From contig NZ_WWCJ01000018.1 in the NCBI RefSeq assembly GCF_009857475.1, positions 1-64,000 on the forward strand: a stretch of 64,000 nucleotides of DNA. The letters are read 5' to 3'. Each line of letters begins with the position of its first letter. The stretch's first letter is position 1. Origin of the DNA: Pseudoduganella guangdongensis (GTDB lineage: Bacteria; Pseudomonadota; Gammaproteobacteria; Burkholderiales; Burkholderiaceae_D). Shown here piece by piece: positions 35,898 through 43,620 of this stretch. Below the pieces are notes generated by a model. It did no database searches. It was not told the origin of the DNA and saw only the letters and a list, made by a program, of their open reading frames with translations. The position numbers were made by a program, and so were the translations under genes.

Positions 35898-37448
35898 TCA
35901 AAAAGCAGCTTCGCCTGGCGAAAGAACTAGGAATACATCCGAGCTTCGCCAAAGATCTGCGGGAAACCCGTTTTGCATTAGCTTTGAAATTCGCGCGCGC
36001 ACACAATGACCAAGAATTGGGAGCCCCCATCGCGAAAGGAAGAAAGGGACATCCGCTGATGGTTGTTGTCGGCTCTGCCGCTGGGAGATTTCTTCAAAAA
36101 TCCGATGAGCCAATTTTACGATGTACTTACGCTGCTGTTCACGTGGCTTGCTCTGCCCCTGAAGCAGGATGAGAACCTGCGACCTCGATAGGTTGCAAAC
36201 CTGCTCTATCTTGAGTTTTCCCAGGATAGAAAGTACGAATATTAAGAAATCCCTTTGAGCCGCAGTGCGCTGATGCCGTTCCTGAGGCGCCAATGTGTTG
36301 GCGATCGCAATGCGCCGAAGTATCTCCCGAAGCTCTTCGGGCGTTGCATGGCGCCGCTGGCACATCATCCTGTTTAGGACGGCGCTTTCAGTCACTTGAA
36401 GGCGGCGGCGAACCTCGGACTTGCTTACGCTATTTCCGCTTTCGCTAATCTCATCCACTGCTCGCTTGATTGATTCTCGAGTAGCTTTGGTCCTATCTCG
36501 CAATACCAGATGCTGCCGAACTTCTTTCTGTATCCAATGCGGTGCCAGATGCAAGGTTCCGCTGAAGCGTTGTAGCGACACAGATGATGCCTTGGTCAAT
36601 CGGATGAATCGGTCAGGCCATTCATCGAGAAGCCATCTAGCCGCGGCGAGGATCGCTGCACGTTGCGCGACTGGGACCTGCTCTATAGTCGTGCTGGCAG
36701 GGCTCTCCATTTCCGCTATGGAAGCAAAGCTGAAGACTTTGGATCGAAGTAATCTGGATCTGCGGCGAATCAACAACTGGGACACGTACCAAAGTGCATT
36801 GATATCGCTATCAGCTGACTGAATTTCGCTATACTCAGTCACTGCCTTAGCTTGACGCTTGGGAGCGCGGCGCTCGCTTTTTGCTAGGCTTTTCCCACAG
36901 CTTTGGCAGGAGTCGAATGGAAGCCAAACTAAGCACTCACGTCGGTGGCATGTAGTGGGCCATACCGAACTCCCACAGAACGGACATCTCTCTTCTAGCA
37001 TGCAGCCGTGTATCTCGCAGCGGGCGTTGCACGCCAGGCGCCACGCTATCCGGAAGTATGGAACTTCGTCTTCCTCAAGGCATTGAGGGCAGAACATTGG
37101 ACGTCCGGAGACGCTAAGCGCATCGCCATTGTGGGGAAGCACCCAATGTAGTTTGTCACCTTCTAAAGATGCGCAGCCCAATAGAGAAAGCGCATGATCC
37201 AAGGTCAGAGAGCGTAGCTCTTTCTCGGTCAAACGAAATTCGCTTCGTAACCATGCGAGCTCAAAATCCGATCGAATGCGATCCGGATCAGAGTGCCGAG
37301 TGCAACCAGGAGCAACTGGGTATCGGCGCAGACCATTCATCGTAGCGGCTCGCTGCCGCCACGATGACAGCGACTCAGAATTAAATGGCGGAGGACGAAT
37401 TAGGAACACGATGGTCTCTGTTATGAAAGGTGTCTCCAGAGGGGGCAC
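35898..37448 (-). CDS. TnsD-type TniQ target selector (TniE-like)
   Basis: 516 residues from GTG 37448. TniQ features: an N-terminal LIRPPPFNSESLSSWRQRAATMNGL block, zinc-finger cysteines CPQCLEED...CNARCEIHGC...CPFCG and CQSCGKS between about 115 and 190, then a long helical DNA-binding C-terminal part. Large TniQ proteins such as TnsD bind a fixed attachment site and recruit TnsC, and this one is the best candidate for recognising comM. It is the last gene of the transposition block, 114 bp beyond the HAD gene, and the element's cargo begins just past it. Confidence 0.85.
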   Translation of the reverse strand: MPPLETPFITETIVFLIRPPPFNSESLSSWRQRAATMNGLRRYPVAPGCTRHSDPDRIRSDFELAWLRSEFRLTEKELRSLTLDHALSLLGCASLEGDKLHWVLPHNGDALSVSGRPMFCPQCLEEDEVPYFRIAWRLACNARCEIHGCMLEERCPFCGSSVWPTTCHRRECLVWLPFDSCQSCGKSLAKSERRAPKRQAKAVTEYSEIQSADSDINALWYVSQLLIRRRSRLLRSKVFSFASIAEMESPASTTIEQVPVAQRAAILAAARWLLDEWPDRFIRLTKASSVSLQRFSGTLHLAPHWIQKEVRQHLVLRDRTKATRESIKRAVDEISESGNSVSKSEVRRRLQVTESAVLNRMMCQRRHATPEELREILRRIAIANTLAPQERHQRTAAQRDFLIFVLSILGKLKIEQVCNLSRSQVLILLQGQSKPREQQRKYIVKLAHRIFEEISQRQSRQQPSADVPFFLSRWGLPILGHCVRARISKLMQNGFPADLWRSSDVFLVLSPGEAAF

Positions 37449-37562
37449 TTATGAGGGAGATTCGAAGTCGGATCAGGAGCATGGTCATAGCCTCGTTGGT
37501 TTGGCTGGAAGCGAGCACAATGCCGGCCCTACGACCAAGCGCATAGAGTCCTCTGACTTTTG

Positions 37563-38054
37563 TTAGGTCCACAAGGGCCAACCACGTATCGTTTCGCGCT
37601 CATAGCAAAATTGAGCTCCTTGGGCCGCAGTCTGAATCATGACCTGAAGCAGGCTGCAAGCCTGGGCATCTAGTCCAGTAGCTGGGTCGACAAATAGGAC
37701 TGCGCCCAGCCCAGGAAGATCAGGTCCAAAATTATTTAGATTGTCATCAATCGCAATCCAGCGTTCATTAGCTCTGAGGTGGTCGCAAAGCCATCGCCAG
37801 CACTCCCGTTCACGTTGTCGCACCCGCGCTGGACCTTCACTTGTCACGCCAACAAAACGATTGTGCAAGTCGTTCGGGAAATACGCAGCGAGCTGAATCA
37901 GGGTGTGAGACTTTCGCCAGTCCGAAGCGATGACTACATCGATGTCCATGTGTTGGCGAAGAACATTCGAGAGCAAAGGGACATGTCGCAACAACGAGCG
38001 TTCGCTTGCGTCATATTCATGCAGCACACCATCGAAATCTAAGAACAGAACCAT
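37563..38054 (-). CDS. HAD-fold phosphatase-like protein (SAK-type HAD)
   Basis: 163 residues. HAD motif I FLDFDGVLHEYD at the N-terminus, motif II region VIASDWRKS, and the acidic motif IV AIDDNL are all visible, so it should be an active haloacid dehalogenase-fold enzyme. The sequence resembles the HAD domains described from 'Swiss army knife' RNA-repair proteins, which act on nucleic-acid ends. It lies inside the transposition gene block, between the small TniQ and TnsD-like genes, an unusual place for an enzyme. It may process DNA ends or may be inserted cargo. Confidence 0.7.
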   Translation of the reverse strand: MVLFLDFDGVLHEYDASERSLLRHVPLLSNVLRQHMDIDVVIASDWRKSHTLIQLAAYFPNDLHNRFVGVTSEGPARVRQRERECWRWLCDHLRANERWIAIDDNLNNFGPDLPGLGAVLFVDPATGLDAQACSLLQVMIQTAAQGAQFCYERETIRGWPLWT

Positions 38055-38072
38055 TACAGGGTCCTTGAATAA

Positions 38073-38107
38073 GCAAAGGGAAGACGGCGTAGCGTGCTTC
38101 CCTTTGC
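38073..38107. other. Strong hairpin between tniQ and the HAD gene
   Basis: GCAAAGGGAAG (38073-38083) and CTTCCCTTTGC (38097-38107), a perfect 11-bp stem with a 13-nt loop. The T run follows it only on the plus strand (to 38115), against the direction of the operon, so on the minus strand it may act as an attenuator or RNA-processing site rather than a terminator. Confidence 0.5.
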
Positions 38108-38115
38108 GGTTTTTA

Positions 38116-38970
38116 TCAAAGCAGGTTCAACGCCTTCTGGATAACGATGTTGGCGGGTGTCTCATATCGAGTCCACTCCGTTAGATCGTTGATGTACCGC
38201 GGATGCTTCTCTACGAAGTCGGTGGCCAGGTGAGCGAGGTCTGAATCAGTCATGTTTGCCACTTGCTCCAGCCATGCATAGTGCCTCAAACCCACGTACG
38301 GAAATTTGTCTTTTGGACGACTTCGTCCAGGTCGGTTGTGCCAGACGAGTATCCTGGCGATCGCCATATCGCTATGGCTGCGGACCGCGCAGAATCCAAG
38401 ATCCGCACTGGGTGAAAATCTTTGCTTAAAGTTTGTCATCCAATTTCGGGCCGCTTTCGGTTCGTGGTCAAGAAAAATATTGAGACAGTTAATGCATTGG
38501 TGACGGAGCCGCCTTGTGTACGCTATAGGGGCATCACAAAATGGACAAGCGTCAAGCAGTTCGACGTCATGAGTGGGGCATGCCACGGACAGTGCATAGT
38601 TAAAGTAGTGTGGAGTTGCCATCCCCTTTCTAAGGCAAACTAAGCAGATTTTGGATGGCATGCCGAGACCATACGCTCGCATTTGTTGTACACGACCCAT
38701 GCTGCATGGCTCAAGTTCTAGCTCTCCTCGGAAAAATTGAGTTAGTTCGACGTCATTCAATGCAACCAGCGCTGGGAAGGGCGCCTTGTATGTAAAGAGA
38801 AGATGACGCAGGCCGCCCAACGCGTTCAGTTCTGCCAGTTGCATCAAGTAGTCCTGCTGGCATTGATGAACCCCTCGGGGGGGGCGTATCAAAAGGCCTA
38901 CCGTCTTCCTTGGGTGAACGGGAACAACAGGGTCAAGTGCAAGTGCACTTCTCATCGACGAGGGGATCAT
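38116..38970 (-). CDS. tniQ: Small TniQ protein (TniD-like)
   Basis: 284 residues, ATG 38970 preceded by AAGGA and 1 bp after the TnsC stop. Shows the TniQ N-terminal block (VGLLIRPPRGVHQ, then LNALGGLRHLL) and a zinc-binding region ICLVCLRKG...VACPTHDVELLDACPFC...HQCINCLN. Small TniQ proteins bridge a targeting module to TnsC in Tn7-like and CRISPR-associated transposons. No Cascade or other guide module is present here, so its partner is unknown. It corresponds in position to TniD of Tn6022. Confidence 0.85.
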   Translation of the reverse strand: MIPSSMRSALALDPVVPVHPRKTVGLLIRPPRGVHQCQQDYLMQLAELNALGGLRHLLFTYKAPFPALVALNDVELTQFFRGELELEPCSMGRVQQMRAYGLGMPSKICLVCLRKGMATPHYFNYALSVACPTHDVELLDACPFCDAPIAYTRRLRHQCINCLNIFLDHEPKAARNWMTNFKQRFSPSADLGFCAVRSHSDMAIARILVWHNRPGRSRPKDKFPYVGLRHYAWLEQVANMTDSDLAHLATDFVEKHPRYINDLTEWTRYETPANIVIQKALNLL

Positions 38971-38971
38971 C

Positions 38972-39964
38972 TCAGTCCTTTCTCAATGGGTTGTCCCATG
39001 TATCGCACCAGTCATGGAATGGCTCGTCTTCCTGATCTAATGGACGATTCACAAAATTAGGAAGGAACGGATTGAGCGTCCGCTTGACGGAATCACCCAT
39101 CACCAGTCGAAACGCTTCTTCGAGATCTTCCTGAGTGATACTCTCTCTTCCAGCGGTAACTGCCACGGCGACAGCGCGACTGAACAACAGGAATACATAG
39201 TTAAAGATCCCATTCGTTGCGTAATAAATCCGTTTGGTGAGGTCGACATCAAAGGATGTCGTGCATGCCAGCGGAAGTTCCTTATCAAGCCGTTGGAGGA
39301 AAGCTTGAAATTGTTCTAGCTTCTTCGGGGTGTTGATTTTGAAGTAGTCAATCCTAATCTGCCTGGTTGTCCTGCGGCGCAGCTGCGGACTCTTGTTGAT
39401 GATCTCAATTGCGGATGGTGCCCCGAGCAGAATAAACAGGCGCCGTGAACTGTCGATGATGTCTCGCAACCAGTCTCCGATTTCTTTGATACCACCTGCT
39501 TTGCGACGTGCTGTAATGTCGTGCACATTGTCGATGATTACAACTCTCGTACCGATTTGAGAAAGAAGAACCTGAATTCGTTCCTCAACGGTCTGCTCAT
39601 TGTGCGAAAGATTTGCAGTTGGCTGAATTGATCGCAACAGTGCGTGCGCGATACGGAGTTTCGTCACGACCGAAGGGAGCGTAAAGGTGACGACTGGAAT
39701 CGTTGACTTCCATCCCTCATGGTCATCAGGCCACAGGCGCTTCAGGTAATTGGACAGGTGGCTTTTCCCCACTCCGGTAGGAGCCAAAAGAAGTAGACCT
39801 TCTCCTTTTTGCTGCTGTTCGCATGTCAAGACTTGGTTCTTGATTTCGACAAGCGAACGCACGAAGGCTGGGTAATTGACATGCATCTCATTTGCCATGT
39901 AGTAAAGGCGCTCTTTGAGCGGAGCCGAAGCCCATCGTTCCTTAACATTCTCAGTTTGTTCCAT
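38972..39964 (-). CDS. tnsC: TnsC/TniB AAA+ transposition regulator
   Basis: 330 residues from ATG 39964, preceded by GGAGGA. Walker A APTGVGKS (about 63-68), Walker B RVVIIDNVHDI (about 135-145), and the TniB-type C-terminal helices. TnsC forms ATP-dependent filaments on target DNA and connects target selection by TniQ to the transposase. The start overlaps the TnsB stop region and the stop is followed by the TniQ start after 1 bp. Confidence 0.88.
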   Translation of the reverse strand: MEQTENVKERWASAPLKERLYYMANEMHVNYPAFVRSLVEIKNQVLTCEQQQKGEGLLLLAPTGVGKSHLSNYLKRLWPDDHEGWKSTIPVVTFTLPSVVTKLRIAHALLRSIQPTANLSHNEQTVEERIQVLLSQIGTRVVIIDNVHDITARRKAGGIKEIGDWLRDIIDSSRRLFILLGAPSAIEIINKSPQLRRRTTRQIRIDYFKINTPKKLEQFQAFLQRLDKELPLACTTSFDVDLTKRIYYATNGIFNYVFLLFSRAVAVAVTAGRESITQEDLEEAFRLVMGDSVKRTLNPFLPNFVNRPLDQEDEPFHDWCDTWDNPLRKD

Positions 39965-39966
39965 TT

Positions 39967-42012
39967 TCAAAAGTCCTCCGGAATGTCCCAGCTTTCGTCA
40001 GTGCTTTCCAGCACTACTTCGGCGATCTGTCCCACTTGATACTCAACCTCGGAGACAAGCTCTATAGTCTTTTCGACAGGGGCGGAACGCCCGCTATCAG
40101 GCAAAGCGTTGTTCGCCCAAATTCGCTCATGTCTCTTGACCGATAGACGAGACTGACAGATCAAGCTTTGCAGTTCTTGCCGGGCGCGGAGCAGGTCCGG
40201 AAGAGCTGGGTTATTTATCATTCGTTCTCTAGCCATCTTTCGTATCAGTCTGTGTTGATATAACGTGATCCGTGCCGTGTACTCGGGGTGCGCGCTTGGC
40301 ACAGTGAAGTACTTTTGACTGATAGGGTCGAGAACGAAAATTCGACTAAGAGAGCCCTCGGACTGATAGCGGAAAACGACCTTGGCATTACTTCCTAAGC
40401 GCCTTCGCAGGTTTGCGAGCGTTTCGCTTTGGTAGATCAATCCTAGAAATCTGATCCCCTCCGGGCGCAATTGCACTGTATGTGAGTGTGCGAAATATGC
40501 ATCAAACTGATCGAGGTTTGCGGGTAGTCTCGCCCTCGTATGGCGCATTTGCGAAGCCCAGCGTTGGGCAGGTGTTTGCCCGTTCTCCCGAGGCTTGTTC
40601 GGGTGCACGTTGTATGCCCAATGAAAGAGAATGTTTCGGAATTGCGTCAAACCCATAGTGGCAGTTTCAATTCCATCCTTGATTTGGTTTCGCTCTTTCT
40701 TTTCCCCACCAAAGCCTGGCAGTTCGGACAATAAGTACTCTACGAGCTCACCATTGAAGTTCTCTACTACCGATTTTTCAGTGGGCGTGTATGGCTTGGC
40801 CCAGGCGCACATGCTGTTTCCTGCTTCCCTGATCGCTGTTTCCAACGCCGATGCATGGAAGTAGAGCGCGTTGTCGAAGATAGCGATTCCAGGTGGGCCG
40901 AATGCATCGTCAACTTCGAGTCGGAGCCCTGCCTGGCGCATGACAGGGCCTTTAGGGAGCATGCAGGACCGGAAAGCATCTAATGCCGAGGATGTGCTTC
41001 GCTGGCGATGGCTCATAGACATACCTAGGCATCGACTGGCGAACTGGTCGACACCCGGGGTGACATATGCCCGACCCATTGGCAAATTGGTGAGTTCATC
41101 AATTAAGAAAGTGCGTGTGTCCTTATCATCAAACTCCACGACTTCGAGTGGCCGCATAGCTGCATCGCGCGGAAAGTGTGACCGGTACTTTTTCTGCGCA
41201 TGCGCCAGACCTTTGTTGCGAACACAGACTTCATAAGCTGAGAACTCGGCCTTCACCATTCTTTCCACGGTGGATCGGCTGGGCCTGAACAAGCTGACCT
41301 GTTCTGCGGGAACTCTGCTCTGTAGCTGTGACTGGACATCGAACATGACGTCGAAAACGCGGATTTTTTTCTTGCCGTTCTGGCGGAGATCGCGAAAGAC
41401 TTCGCGTATGGCTTCCACTGTTTCGGTTGGTATACGTCGTCCGAGTCCCGGTGCTCCGCGCTGGGAGTAGTCAGGGATGAGCGCGCGATAGTCCCCCTGC
41501 GCTTTATCGTACACGCATGACCACTTGTACACCGTGGGCAGGGTGAGATCGACGAGCTCTTCGCTTTCGGAACGCAGATGTTGCTTCAACCTCGCAAAAT
41601 CTAGTTTCAGAATAGGAGTCGGGCGAAGACATCGATACCCGAGGGATCGCAGTTCCGTGATGTACTTGAACAAGCTGAAAGCATGCCTCCTCGCGGCTTC
41701 GCTGATGTCAGTTCCGAACATCGAGAAGGATGACCGCTCATAAGGAAGTAAGATGGGATCCGACGCGCCTTTTGTCGGTGAAACGGGAATTAGGCGCCTA
41801 GCGATGTACTCGTCATAAAGAGCGTCTGCTGCCGCAAATCGTTCTTCAAGCGTTGCAAGGTTTTGCAATACCACCTGCGTTCCTACGACCCTCACTACTT
41901 TTACCATAGACAGGCCGTGCTGCAGCGTCTGGCCAGGCTCGATAACGAACATTGTCGACGCGAGCTGCCGCCTGGAGCGACTTGCGCTTCCAATCGATTC
42001 ATACGCTTCCAT
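39967..42012 (-). CDS. tnsB: TnsB/TniA DDE transposase
   Basis: 681 residues from ATG 42012, 4 bp after the TnsA stop; the open frame extends further, to 42075. An N-terminal helix-turn-helix region is followed by the retroviral-integrase fold with EFDDKDTRTFLID (first Asp), AIFDNALYFHAS (second Asp) and KSVVENFNGELVEYL (Glu), then the Mu-type C-terminal beta-barrel (VVFRYQSEGSLSRIFVLDP). It cuts the transposon 3' ends and joins them to the target. Length and order match TnsB/TniA families. Confidence 0.9.
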   Translation of the reverse strand: MEAYESIGSASRSRRQLASTMFVIEPGQTLQHGLSMVKVVRVVGTQVVLQNLATLEERFAAADALYDEYIARRLIPVSPTKGASDPILLPYERSSFSMFGTDISEAARRHAFSLFKYITELRSLGYRCLRPTPILKLDFARLKQHLRSESEELVDLTLPTVYKWSCVYDKAQGDYRALIPDYSQRGAPGLGRRIPTETVEAIREVFRDLRQNGKKKIRVFDVMFDVQSQLQSRVPAEQVSLFRPSRSTVERMVKAEFSAYEVCVRNKGLAHAQKKYRSHFPRDAAMRPLEVVEFDDKDTRTFLIDELTNLPMGRAYVTPGVDQFASRCLGMSMSHRQRSTSSALDAFRSCMLPKGPVMRQAGLRLEVDDAFGPPGIAIFDNALYFHASALETAIREAGNSMCAWAKPYTPTEKSVVENFNGELVEYLLSELPGFGGEKKERNQIKDGIETATMGLTQFRNILFHWAYNVHPNKPRENGQTPAQRWASQMRHTRARLPANLDQFDAYFAHSHTVQLRPEGIRFLGLIYQSETLANLRRRLGSNAKVVFRYQSEGSLSRIFVLDPISQKYFTVPSAHPEYTARITLYQHRLIRKMARERMINNPALPDLLRARQELQSLICQSRLSVKRHERIWANNALPDSGRSAPVEKTIELVSEVEYQVGQIAEVVLESTDESWDIPEDF

Positions 42013-42016
42013 GATC

Positions 42017-42763
42017 TTAGGCCCTTGAAAGTTGTTCCCACCAGCCGTGTCCACCTGTGGACGTGCCAAGTGCAATCGCTGCTAAATCAATTATTGGCAG
42101 ATGGGATACTGAGGTTTCGGGCCCAAAAGCTTCCTGGACCGGGAAGTACGCTTCACCGCGCCATGCTGCTGCAAGCACGCATCCTTGGTCGAAACCTGCG
42201 TCAACAAGTGAGAAAAATCGCGTGGGTCCGTGTTCGACTAGGTGCGCTCTGAGTTCCTGTGTCTCATCCTGCGGTACCAGCTGAGCGACCCGCCGCATTT
42301 CGACTAGGTTGTGGCGCAGATACAGTGATAGTGGATGATGGTCCGTCCAGCACACGTAGGTGATGCCAAGCTCGCTAAAGCGCTGCTTGTTCCGATCGAG
42401 ATTGGCTTGCGTGATTGCGGTGATGAAGCGAGAGTTCTTCACCTCAATCACGTAGATCTTCTTGTCTCGATCGATGGCTAAAAAGTCGGGGATGATGGCA
42501 TGCCCGAATTCCTCGGGCTCGGTGACAAAAGGCTGCTCTTTGAATCGGGTTATTTGCCCCAGCGTAGCGAGATGCTCCAACAACAAAAGCGCGATTGCCT
42601 CATTGCGACCTTGAGCACCGACAAACCGATTCACATGGTTGGACCACAATTCGTGGTACTGGGTCGACTTTGTGCGCCCTTTTAATTTACGTACGGGAGG
42701 AGTGGACAGGACACGGTCTAGCCATCCGTAGGAACCCATCGGATTAGGTATTTTATTCAACAT
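42017..42763 (-). CDS. tnsA: TnsA-type endonuclease (TniC-like)
   Basis: 248 residues from ATG 42763 after AGGG; GTG 42781 is an alternative. The PD-(D/E)XK core is visible as NEAIALLLLEHL (Glu about 55), IIPDFLAID (Asp about 93) and YVIEVKNSRF (Glu and Lys about 107-109). TnsA cuts the 5' ends and makes transposition cut-and-paste instead of replicative. Its presence puts this element with the heteromeric Tn7/Tn6022 group rather than with Tn5053-type elements that lack TnsA. Confidence 0.88.
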   Translation of the reverse strand: MLNKIPNPMGSYGWLDRVLSTPPVRKLKGRTKSTQYHELWSNHVNRFVGAQGRNEAIALLLLEHLATLGQITRFKEQPFVTEPEEFGHAIIPDFLAIDRDKKIYVIEVKNSRFITAITQANLDRNKQRFSELGITYVCWTDHHPLSLYLRHNLVEMRRVAQLVPQDETQELRAHLVEHGPTRFFSLVDAGFDQGCVLAAAWRGEAYFPVQEAFGPETSVSHLPIIDLAAIALGTSTGGHGWWEQLSRA

Positions 42764-42936
42764 GATCAATTTCCCTAGCACAGCAGTGCTACTTGAAGTT
42801 AAGTGGGATTGACCTTGCAGCCTAGGACAGGTATCTTGAAGGTGCTAAGCGTCAGAGAACCTATCTTTGGCCGAAAGGAGCGGCGGATCTACAAATTGTG
42901 GGTTCGTCGCTTTTTTCATCGACGAGATAACGTGGC

Positions 42937-43323
42937 TTACATGATCTTTCTCCTTGTCAAAATTTCCTCGATCTCGATTTGTTGCTCTGTTGGAATGTCT
43001 ATGACTAGTCCATTCCAAACCACGTAAAGCCCTGGTGGGCCGTTGTGTACTTTCTCTGATTCTCCGCCAGAGGTAGTGATGCGCTCCATCGCAGCCATTC
43101 CCCAAAGTAGACGAAGGTCGGCAGGTGACAGTCGCAGCGCCGTAGCAATTCGTCGGACTTTCTCCAGTGGCGGAGGCGGCTTGCGCGAATTCTCGATCAG
43201 AGAGTAATAGCCGCGCGTTATACCAGCAGCGTCGGCAACCTCAGCCTGACTTAGGCGAAGCGCTGTTCGGAGCCTAAATAGCTCCGCCCCAAAGTTGATT
43301 TCGTCATTCTTGATGTCGCTCAT
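42937..43323 (-). CDS. XRE-family regulator at the right end
   Basis: 128 residues. A Cro/CI helix-turn-helix (FRLRTALRLSQAEVADAAGITRGYYSLIENSRKPPPPLEKVRRIATAL) is followed by about 55 residues that include VHNGPPGLYVVWNGLVIDIP and a coiled end (EQQIEIEEILTRRKIM). It is the first gene reading inward from the right end, about 170 bp before TnsA, and is the obvious candidate to control transposition. A short palindrome (TGCGAAACAATTCGCA, 43462-43477) upstream may be its operator. Confidence 0.8.
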   Translation of the reverse strand: MSDIKNDEINFGAELFRLRTALRLSQAEVADAAGITRGYYSLIENSRKPPPPLEKVRRIATALRLSPADLRLLWGMAAMERITTSGGESEKVHNGPPGLYVVWNGLVIDIPTEQQIEIEEILTRRKIM

Positions 43324-43461
43324 AAAATGCCCTTAGCGGGCAACATCCTTTTTAAGATAGCACATGAAAAATATATTTTGCAATAGTGCTCTTTTGAAAA
43401 AAATTTAGTAAAATCAATTGGTTATGCGTTCATTTTGAGGTGTTTCGTATTATGTGCATGG

Positions 43462-43477
43462 TGCGAAACAATTCGCA
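43462..43477. promoter_or_regulatory. Palindrome upstream of the right-end XRE gene
   Basis: TGCGAAACAATTCGCA: two 6-bp arms TGCGAA/TTCGCA around ACAA. It lies between the XRE start (43323) and the right terminal repeat, in AT-rich DNA that should hold the promoter of the transposition genes. Candidate repressor or TnsB site. Confidence 0.4.
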
Positions 43478-43590
43478 TCCATTGTTGTTTTGAATTGATC
43501 GGGTGCTCGGGTAAATTCATTAATTTTCCACGAACAAGATGAATAATAATTCCTATAAAATTCAAAGTTATGCCGCAATTTTGATAAATA

Positions 43591-43602
43591 GTTCGCTTAA
43601 CT
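43591..43602 (-). promoter_or_regulatory. Candidate TnsB-binding repeat, right end
   Basis: GTTCGCTTAACT, the inverted near-copy of AGTTAAGCGGAAC at 5911-5923. It overlaps the inner edge of the right terminal repeat. Confidence 0.4.
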
Positions 43603-43615
43603 TTGGTGATGTCCA
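43601..43615 (-). repeat. Right terminal inverted repeat
   Basis: CTTTGGTGATGTCCA. Read inward it is TGGACATCACCAAAG, one mismatch from the left end. Confidence 0.93.
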
Positions 43616-43620
43616 CTGGT
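43616..43620. repeat. Target-site duplication, right copy
   Basis: CTGGT, identical to 5813-5817, immediately outside the right terminal repeat. Confidence 0.93.

Larger units (their letters stand above)
5818..43615. mobile_element. Tn7-like transposon (Tn6022/AbaR type) inserted in comM, 37.8 kb
   Basis: The boundaries were read directly: TGGACATCGCCAAAG at 5818-5832 and its inverted counterpart CTTTGGTGATGTCCA at 43601-43615, flanked by CTGGT on both sides. The right end holds the transposition genes in the order TnsA, TnsB, TnsC, TniQ, HAD protein, TnsD-like TniQ, all reading inward. That order, apart from the HAD gene, is the tniC-tniA-tniB-tniD-tniE layout of Tn6022 and AbaR islands in Acinetobacter, which also use comM. 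The cargo (5.9-35.8 kb) is visibly more AT-rich than the flanking chromosome and is dominated by genes of conflict and defence type. The element looks intact, with no frameshift seen in the transposition genes, so it may still be mobile. Confidence 0.95.

Noticed and set aside
35624..36172. 182-codon plus-strand frame over the end of the TnsD-like gene
   Set aside because: It overlaps both the membrane protein gene and the TnsD-like gene; the latter has clear TniQ motifs.
38073..38115. Intrinsic terminator of the transposition operon
   Set aside because: The stem is strong, but the T run lies on the opposite strand to the operon's direction; kept only as a hairpin.
5818..43615. CRISPR-associated transposon
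   Set aside because: TniQ proteins raised the idea, but I found no direct-repeat array and no Cas5/6/7/8 or Cas12k-like gene in the element.
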